DNA of 64,000 nt from Neobacillus sp. CF12 (GTDB taxonomy: Bacteria; Bacillota; Bacilli; Bacillales; Cytobacillaceae): assembly GCF_030348765.1 (NCBI RefSeq), contig NZ_JAUCEU010000007.1, positions 1,234,501 through 1,298,500 on the forward strand. The letters are read 5' to 3'. Both the position numbers and the translations under genes were made by a program. This document shows, one piece after another, positions 59,620 to 64,000 of the stretch. Below the pieces are notes generated by a model. It was not told the origin of the DNA. It saw only the letters and a program-made list of their open reading frames with translations, and searched no databases. Every line of letters begins with the position of its first letter. Position 1 is the stretch's first letter.

Positions 59620-61080
59620 CTATTTAACTTCTTGTGGGATGGCTAAACCTAAACCTTCCGCTACTCTTTCACCATACTCTGCATCTGCTTTATAAAAGTG
59701 TTGGATTTGACGAAGTTTAATATCATCTCTTTCAACTGGCTTCATTGCACCTACTACAGTTTCAATTAGACGTGAACGCTCTTCCTCAGACATTAAGCGG
59801 TATAGGTCACCAGCTTGTGTGTAATGATCATTATAATCATATGCCAAACTTTCTGCTGCACCTGAAACTGGGAAAGCAGTTGTTTTCGCTACAGGTGCCT
59901 CCGTTGGACCCCCAAAGCTGTTAGGTTCATAGTAAACTGACCGTCCGCCATTATTGTCAGAACGCATTTGACCATCACGTTGATAGTTATTTACTTCTAC
60001 TTTTGGACGATTGATTGGAAGCAGATTATGATTTGCCCCTACACGATAGCGATGTGCATCGGAATACGCAAATAAACGTCCTTGTAACATTTTATCTGGA
60101 GAAGGCTCAATCCCTGGGACCAATGTACCTGGTGAGAAGGTTGCCTGTTCTACTTCAGCAAAATAGTTCTCAGGGTTACGATTTAAAACCATTTGGCCCA
60201 CTTCAATTAATGGATAATCCTTGTGTGACCATACTTTGGTTACATCAAATGGATCAAAGCGATAAGTATTTGCGTCGTCTAAAGGCATGATTTGGACATA
60301 TAGTTTCCATTTAGGGAAGTCGCCTTTTTCAATCGCATTAAATAAATCTTCAGTATGATAATCTGGATTTTCACCAGCTAGCTTAGCTGCTACTTCATTG
60401 GCCATATTCTTTACGCCTTGCTCTGTTTTAAAGTGATACTTCACCCAAACGGCTTCGCCTTCTGCATTAACCCATTTGAAGGTATGACTTCCATATCCAT
60501 TCATGTGTCGAAGTGTTGCCGGAATTCCACGATCACCCATCAGGTATGTCACTTGGTGTAAGGATTCGGGTGATAATGACCAGAAATCCCAAACCGCATT
60601 TGGATTTTTCAAATGAGTGCGCGGATCTCTTTTTTGTGTATGAATAAAGTCAGGGAATTTGATCGCATCACTAATAAAGAAAATAGGAGTATTGTTTCCT
60701 ACTAAATCATAATTCCCTTCTTCTGTATAAAACTTAACGGCAAAGCCTCGTGGGTCACGAACAGTATCAGCTGAACCTAATTCCCCTGCTACAGTTGAGA
60801 ATCGAATGAACATAGGCGTACCCTTATTAACACCATTAAACAGTTTTGCTTTTGTGTATTTTGACATATCATTGGTCACTTCAAAATAACCATGTGCTCC
60901 AGCACCCTTGGCATGAACAACCCTCTCAGGCACGCGTTCACGGTTAAAATGTGCTAACTTCTCTAGTAAATGGACATCCTGGATTAATGTCGGACCACGT
61001 GAACCCGCAGTAATTGAATTTTGATTATCTCCTACAGGTGCTCCGTAGCTTGTTGTTATATGATTTTTCTCATTATTCAT
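59620..61080 (-). CDS. katA: Vegetative catalase
   Basis: 486-residue haem catalase (small-subunit clade), converting H2O2 to water and O2. N-terminal [14 protein letters not shown], distal histidine in [17 protein letters not shown], asparagine in [23 protein letters not shown] region, and proximal tyrosine in [20 protein letters not shown] precedes ATG 61080. A consensus PerR box and a good promoter lie upstream, so it should be induced by peroxide. Confidence 0.96.
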   Translation of the reverse strand: MNNEKNHITTSYGAPVGDNQNSITAGSRGPTLIQDVHLLEKLAHFNRERVPERVVHAKGAGAHGYFEVTNDMSKYTKAKLFNGVNKGTPMFIRFSTVAGELGSADTVRDPRGFAVKFYTEEGNYDLVGNNTPIFFISDAIKFPDFIHTQKRDPRTHLKNPNAVWDFWSLSPESLHQVTYLMGDRGIPATLRHMNGYGSHTFKWVNAEGEAVWVKYHFKTEQGVKNMANEVAAKLAGENPDYHTEDLFNAIEKGDFPKWKLYVQIMPLDDANTYRFDPFDVTKVWSHKDYPLIEVGQMVLNRNPENYFAEVEQATFSPGTLVPGIEPSPDKMLQGRLFAYSDAHRYRVGANHNLLPINRPKVEVNNYQRDGQMRSDNNGGRSVYYEPNSFGGPTEAPVAKTTAFPVSGAAESLAYDYNDHYTQAGDLYRLMSEEERSRLIETVVGAMKPVERDDIKLRQIQHFYKADAEYGERVAEGLGLAIPQEVK

Positions 61081-61119
61081 TTAATCACCTCATAAACTAT
61101 TTAATTACTAACTTCCCTA

Positions 61120-61147
61120 ATTATAATATAAACTTTATGAAAATCAA
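61120..61147 (-). promoter_or_regulatory. katA promoter
   Basis: Minus-strand TTGATT (61142-61147), 16-bp spacer, TATAAT (61120-61125), about 40 bases upstream of the katA start. The PerR box lies eight bases upstream of the -35. Confidence 0.65.
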
Positions 61148-61154
61148 TATTAAT

Positions 61155-61169
61155 TTATAATAATTATAA
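61155..61169. promoter_or_regulatory. PerR box
   Basis: TTATAATAATTATAA, a perfect match to the Per box TTATAATnATTATAA, immediately upstream of the katA -35 element. Confidence 0.85.
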
Positions 61170-61296
61170 AATAATACTTACTATAATCATATTCACCTTC
61201 CTCTAAAGTATATTTCTTTTATAAAATTGTTAATTTAAGAAAAAATAGATTATACTGTAGGTATCTCACTACATATTTTTTCAGGAGGATTTCCCT

Positions 61297-61500
61297 ATGA
61301 CAGAAAACAATCAAACAAACCAAAACGAAGAACCAAAAAAGAAAATGAGTTTACAGGAAGCAATGAAGCAGCAGTTAGCTAATAAGAAAAACAAAGCGGC
61401 AGCTGGAAGTAACAATCCAAATAGCCCCCAAAATACAAAAAAAATGAAAAGCCAACAGACAAAAAAGGTGAGTAATACTCGTAGAAAAATGGGTGTTTAA
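61297..61500 (+). CDS. Small Lys/Gln/Asn-rich protein (67 aa)
   Basis: Highly charged, probably disordered protein (KKKMSLQEAMKQQLANKKNK, TKKMKSQQTKKVSNTRRKMG) without recognised domain. ATG 61297 follows CAGGAGG. Its stop overlaps the ywbE start (TAATG), so the two are translationally coupled; this makes it a real gene. Composition suggests nucleic-acid binding, which is only an inference. Confidence 0.7.
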   Translation: MTENNQTNQNEEPKKKMSLQEAMKQQLANKKNKAAAGSNNPNSPQNTKKMKSQQTKKVSNTRRKMGV

Positions 61501-61700
61501 TGAACGGACAGAATAGAAAAGACATCACAGCCGGCACTGAGGTTACTATAGTCCTAAAAGAGGATCAAAGAACAGGGAAACTTACAAGGGGTGTCGTAAA
61601 AGATATCTTAACGAATTCCAGTTTCCATCCACATGGAATAAAGGTAAGATTAACGGATGGGCAAATTGGCAGAGTGCATGAAATACTAAAACCAAACTAA
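61500..61700 (+). CDS. ywbE: YwbE family protein
   Basis: 66-residue DUF2196 protein, closely similar in plan to B. subtilis YwbE: RKDITAGTEVTIVLKEDQRTGKLTRGVVKDIL, then HPHGIKVRLTDGQIGRVHEI. A KOW-like small beta-barrel of unknown function. Starts on the stop codon of the preceding gene (TAATG). Confidence 0.88.
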   Translation: MNGQNRKDITAGTEVTIVLKEDQRTGKLTRGVVKDILTNSSFHPHGIKVRLTDGQIGRVHEILKPN

Positions 61701-61730
61701 AAAAACAGACTCATTTGAGTCTGTTTTTGA
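61701..61730. terminator. Bidirectional terminator between ywbE and csp
   Basis: AAAAACAGACTC - ATTT - GAGTCTGTTTTT: perfect stem with T-runs on both strands, placed between convergent genes. Confidence 0.9.
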
Positions 61731-61745
61731 TTTTTAGAAGGTTAA

Positions 61746-61946
61746 TTATGCCTTGCGAACGTTAACCGCTTGGGGACCACGTTGTCCATTTTCGATTTCA
61801 AACGTTACTTCTTGACCTTCATCTAATGTTTTGTACCCTTCGCCTTGAATAGCCGAGAAGTGAACGAATACATCATCTCCACCATCACGCTCAATAAATC
61901 CAAAACCTTTTTCACCGTTAAACCATTTTACTTTACCATGTTCCAT
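61746..61946 (-). CDS. Cold-shock protein, CspA/CspD-like
   Basis: 66-residue single cold-shock domain (RNA chaperone): [19 protein letters not shown] (RNP1) and [10 protein letters not shown] (RNP2), ending [11 protein letters not shown]. Close to B. subtilis CspB/CspD. ATG 61946 follows AGGAGGAG; the frame extends to 61973 without conservation. A TATAAT at 62007-62012 implies a leader of about 50-60 bases. Confidence 0.95.
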   Translation of the reverse strand: MEHGKVKWFNGEKGFGFIERDGGDDVFVHFSAIQGEGYKTLDEGQEVTFEIENGQRGPQAVNVRKA

Positions 61947-62006
61947 TTTGTAGCTCCTCCTAGCATGTAACAATTACATGAAATTGCAATATAGTCTTGC
62001 CCGATT

Positions 62007-62047
62007 ATTATAACCAAGAGAAATTATTTTTAAACAATTTCCTCTTG
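62007..62047 (-). promoter_or_regulatory. csp promoter with inverted repeat
   Basis: TATAAT at 62007-62012 (minus) with TTGTTT 19 bp upstream. An 11-bp inverted repeat CAAGAG(G)AAATT / AATTTCTCTTG (62015-62047, one bulge) covers the -35/spacer, a possible operator. Confidence 0.4.
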
Positions 62048-62139
62048 TATATAAAGTATTTCTCAATTGACTCAATATTATTTCATAAAAAAATAAATAT
62101 TCCTTTTGTATAATGTTAACGCGTCCGTAGATGATATTA

Positions 62140-62889
62140 CTATATAACCCATTTTCGGATTGCTTTCGCAACACCGTCTTCATTATTTGTAGAAGTAACC
62201 CATGCTGCTGCCTTTTTTACCGTTTCTTGAGCATTTCCCATCGCAATGCCTAGACCTGCTGCTTCAATCATTGCCAGATCATTTAGACTATCACCTACGG
62301 CCATGACATTTTTCATCTCAATCCCAAGACGCTCACAGACTAATGTCAGTCCTCTTGCTTTATTAATCCCCGCAGGATTGACTTCGATATTCGTCGGGGT
62401 CGAGTTACTTAGCTCAAACTCTCCTCTAGCTTGCAGCTCTTTTAAAATTTTATCTCTTGTAGGTTCATCCTTAATGTTAAACCCAAATTTCAGCCATTCT
62501 TCTGCATGGATATCCTCTGGCATTTCATCAAACCAGTTCCGATTCGTATTAATAGCCCAAAATCTAACATTATGCTGCTTTGTAAGTTCCAACATCCATT
62601 GGATGGAATCAGACTTCACTATATGCCTTTCGATTAATTCCCTTTTATCATCCCATATTTCACTGCCGTTTACCGTTACTAAATACGAGGTTAATGCCAG
62701 TGAATCTGCATGGTACTCACACTTCCTCAACGAGCGGCCCGTGCTAAGTACGACATAAACTCCTTTTTCCTGTGCCTCTTTTATTGCCTGGCGGTTTTCT
62801 TCTGATATTTCGTGTTGATCATTCAACAGCGTTCCATCCATATCAAGTGCAATTAGTTTAATCTCGTTATCACTTTTGAAATTCTGCAT
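62140..62889 (-). CDS. HAD-superfamily Cof-type phosphatase
   Basis: 249-residue Cof/YwpJ-like HAD hydrolase with motif I ALDMDGTLLND, motif II STGRS, a C2 cap domain and motif III/IV GINKARGL and VGDSLNDLAMIEAAG. Such enzymes dephosphorylate sugar phosphates, PLP or flavin precursors; specificity cannot be read. AAAGGAGTG precedes ATG 62889. No obvious operon partner. Confidence 0.9.
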   Translation of the reverse strand: MQNFKSDNEIKLIALDMDGTLLNDQHEISEENRQAIKEAQEKGVYVVLSTGRSLRKCEYHADSLALTSYLVTVNGSEIWDDKRELIERHIVKSDSIQWMLELTKQHNVRFWAINTNRNWFDEMPEDIHAEEWLKFGFNIKDEPTRDKILKELQARGEFELSNSTPTNIEVNPAGINKARGLTLVCERLGIEMKNVMAVGDSLNDLAMIEAAGLGIAMGNAQETVKKAAAWVTSTNNEDGVAKAIRKWVI

Positions 62890-62952
62890 ATGTATAACAC
62901 TCCTTTTTTAACCCATTCTTTATTAGAATAACCAATTTCATTTATCCTCAAA

Positions 62953-62987
62953 ATAGAAAAATCCCCACGTACTTCATAGAGATTTTC
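62953..62987 (-). terminator. Terminator of the ABC exporter gene
   Basis: Minus-strand AAAATCTC / GGGGATTTT (one G-U) with a twelve-base loop, then TTTTTCTATTTT. Confidence 0.65.
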
Positions 62988-62995
62988 CAAAAAAT

Positions 62996-64000
62996 TTATT
63001 GCTGGTATTGAACACGATGAAGATTTGCAAAAATTCCGCCTTGTTCAATTAATTCGTCATGACCGCCTTCCTCGGCAATTCCGTCTTCCGTTACGACAAT
63101 AATACGGTCAGCATTCCGAATGGTTGCAAGTCTATGAGCTATAATCAAGGTTGTTCTGTTTTTTGCCAACTCATTTAGTGCCTCTTGGATGACCATCTCT
63201 GTTTCGGTATCGAGCGCAGATGTTGCTTCATCCAGGATAAGTATTGGAGGATTCTTCAAAAACATCCTTGCAATCGCCAGTCTTTGCTTTTGACCGCCTG
63301 AAAGTTTTAATCCGCGTTCACCTATTTCTGTTTCGTAGCCTTCTGGTAGTGATTGAATAAATTTCTCAAGGTGCGCACGTTTTGCCGCTTCAATGATTTC
63401 CTCATCGGTCGCATTTCGCTTTCCATATGCAATATTCTCTTTAATTGTCCCCGTAAAAAGAAATACATCTTGCTGAACAATACCAATATGGGACCTTAGT
63501 GATTTTTTTGTCATGTTACGGATATCGATTCCATCAATTGTAATGCTGCCATTGCTCACCTCATAGAACCTTGGTATCAATGAGCAAATTGTCGTTTTAC
63601 CTGCTCCTGAAGGTCCAACAAAGGCGACTGTTTCACCAGCACCTATATTCAAATTGATCTTTTCAAGGACAAATTTTTGCTGGTCATAGCTAAAGGCTAC
63701 ATCATTAAAATAAATATTTCCTTTTAAGGAAGCAACCTCTACTGCATCATCCATATCCTTAATCTCTGGTTCGGAGTCGATGATTTCAATAAAGCGTTTA
63801 AATCCAGCCATTCCTTTTGGATACAATTCCATAATGGCACTAATTTTATCAATCGGTTTAAATAGAACATTTACATAAAGAACAAAACCGACGAGTTCCC
63901 CATAGGAAAGTTGCCCTGTAAAGCTAAGCCACGCACCATAAACAAGGACAACAATGGTAATTAATCTCGTCATCATATAAATTCCTGATAAACTGAAGGA
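62996..64000 (-). CDS. ABC exporter, fused TMD-NBD (partial)
   Basis: The frame is open to the right edge, so the N-terminal membrane part is missing; an internal ATG at 63976 is not the start. The last two membrane helices and NBD are present: Walker A GPSGAGKTT, Q-loop VQQDVFLFTGTIKENIAYG, signature LSGGQKQRLAIAR, Walker B ILILDEATSALDTET, H-loop IAHRLATI. A half-transporter of the MsbA/BmrA multidrug or lipid type. Terminator follows. Confidence 0.92.
   Translation of the reverse strand, partial: SFSLSGIYMMTRLITIVVLVYGAWLSFTGQLSYGELVGFVLYVNVLFKPIDKISAIMELYPKGMAGFKRFIEIIDSEPEIKDMDDAVEVASLKGNIYFNDVAFSYDQQKFVLEKINLNIGAGETVAFVGPSGAGKTTICSLIPRFYEVSNGSITIDGIDIRNMTKKSLRSHIGIVQQDVFLFTGTIKENIAYGKRNATDEEIIEAAKRAHLEKFIQSLPEGYETEIGERGLKLSGGQKQRLAIARMFLKNPPILILDEATSALDTETEMVIQEALNELAKNRTTLIIAHRLATIRNADRIIVVTEDGIAEEGGHDELIEQGGIFANLHRVQYQQ

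Noticed and set aside
62246..62758. 170-codon plus-strand ORF
   Set aside because: Antisense shadow of the HAD phosphatase; serine-rich translation and no recognisable start signal.

Overview
The window comes from a low-GC, Gram-positive, spore-forming member of the Bacillaceae (Bacillus/Neobacillus/Mesobacillus-like). Evidence: strong AGGAGG-type ribosome binding sites with many TTG/GTG starts, a spore-coat transglutaminase (tgl), a YwaC-type alarmone synthetase, a PerR-boxed katA, FMN and cobalamin riboswitches of Bacillus type, and a cre (CcpA) site. Most genes lie on the minus strand. The left end cuts a ywaC-like gene and the right end cuts an ABC exporter. No tRNA, rRNA, transposase or CRISPR array was seen.

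Layout. 0-3.5 kb: alarmone synthetase, a TetR regulator with two palindromic operators, two small unknown ORFs, tgl, and a small membrane protein. 3.6-11.1 kb: a surface copper cluster of a CopD-like membrane protein, a ~1,400-residue six-cupredoxin multicopper oxidase, and a secreted PKD-type protein, preceded by a 25-codon leader ORF. 11.3-14.2 kb: CNNM/CorC-type transporter, MerR regulator, Mn-dependent pyrophosphatase (ppaC). 14.5-30.1 kb: a long catabolic region, in transcription order acyl-CoA dehydrogenase, ketoacyl reductase, two MaoC/HadAB-like hydratase subunits, SDR, thiolase, acyl-CoA ligase, LIV-type ABC importer, R2-like ligand-binding oxidase (R2lox), aldehyde dehydrogenase and Fe-type alcohol dehydrogenase. 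30.3-36 kb: regulation and envelope stress, with an IseA-like lipoprotein, a two-component pair whose kinase carries an in-frame TGA, an ECF sigma factor and a KinC-like kinase. 36-41 kb: holin, ABC/FtsX exporter, class A PBP. 41.1-41.8 kb: tandem 52-bp hairpin repeats. 41.8-53.2 kb: a 13-gene cobalamin uptake/salvage operon under a B12 riboswitch. 53.3-55.9 kb: ribE-ribBA-ribH under an FMN riboswitch. 56-64 kb: GyrI-like protein, SDR, a serine-hydrolase/CapA fusion with an in-frame TGA, katA, ywbE, a cold-shock protein, a HAD phosphatase and an ABC exporter.

How the genes work together. The most interesting region is 14.5-30.1 kb. If R2lox hydroxylates a substrate, the neighbouring enzymes could take the product stepwise: alcohol to aldehyde to acid to acyl-CoA to beta-oxidation, with the LIV transporter as importer. 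Two near-identical ATAC-N11-GTAT palindromes precede the two transcription units, suggesting one unseen TetR-type regulator. The second highlight is the giant multicopper oxidase. Its only complete copper centre is divided between cupredoxin 2 and cupredoxin 3, with the type 1 half first, a permuted order. The rib operon lacks ribD and its ribBA has a GTP cyclohydrolase II half with damaged active-site motifs, so another riboflavin locus is likely elsewhere. Two large genes are interrupted only by a single in-frame TGA. Family assignments rest on motif recognition by eye; no database search was possible.
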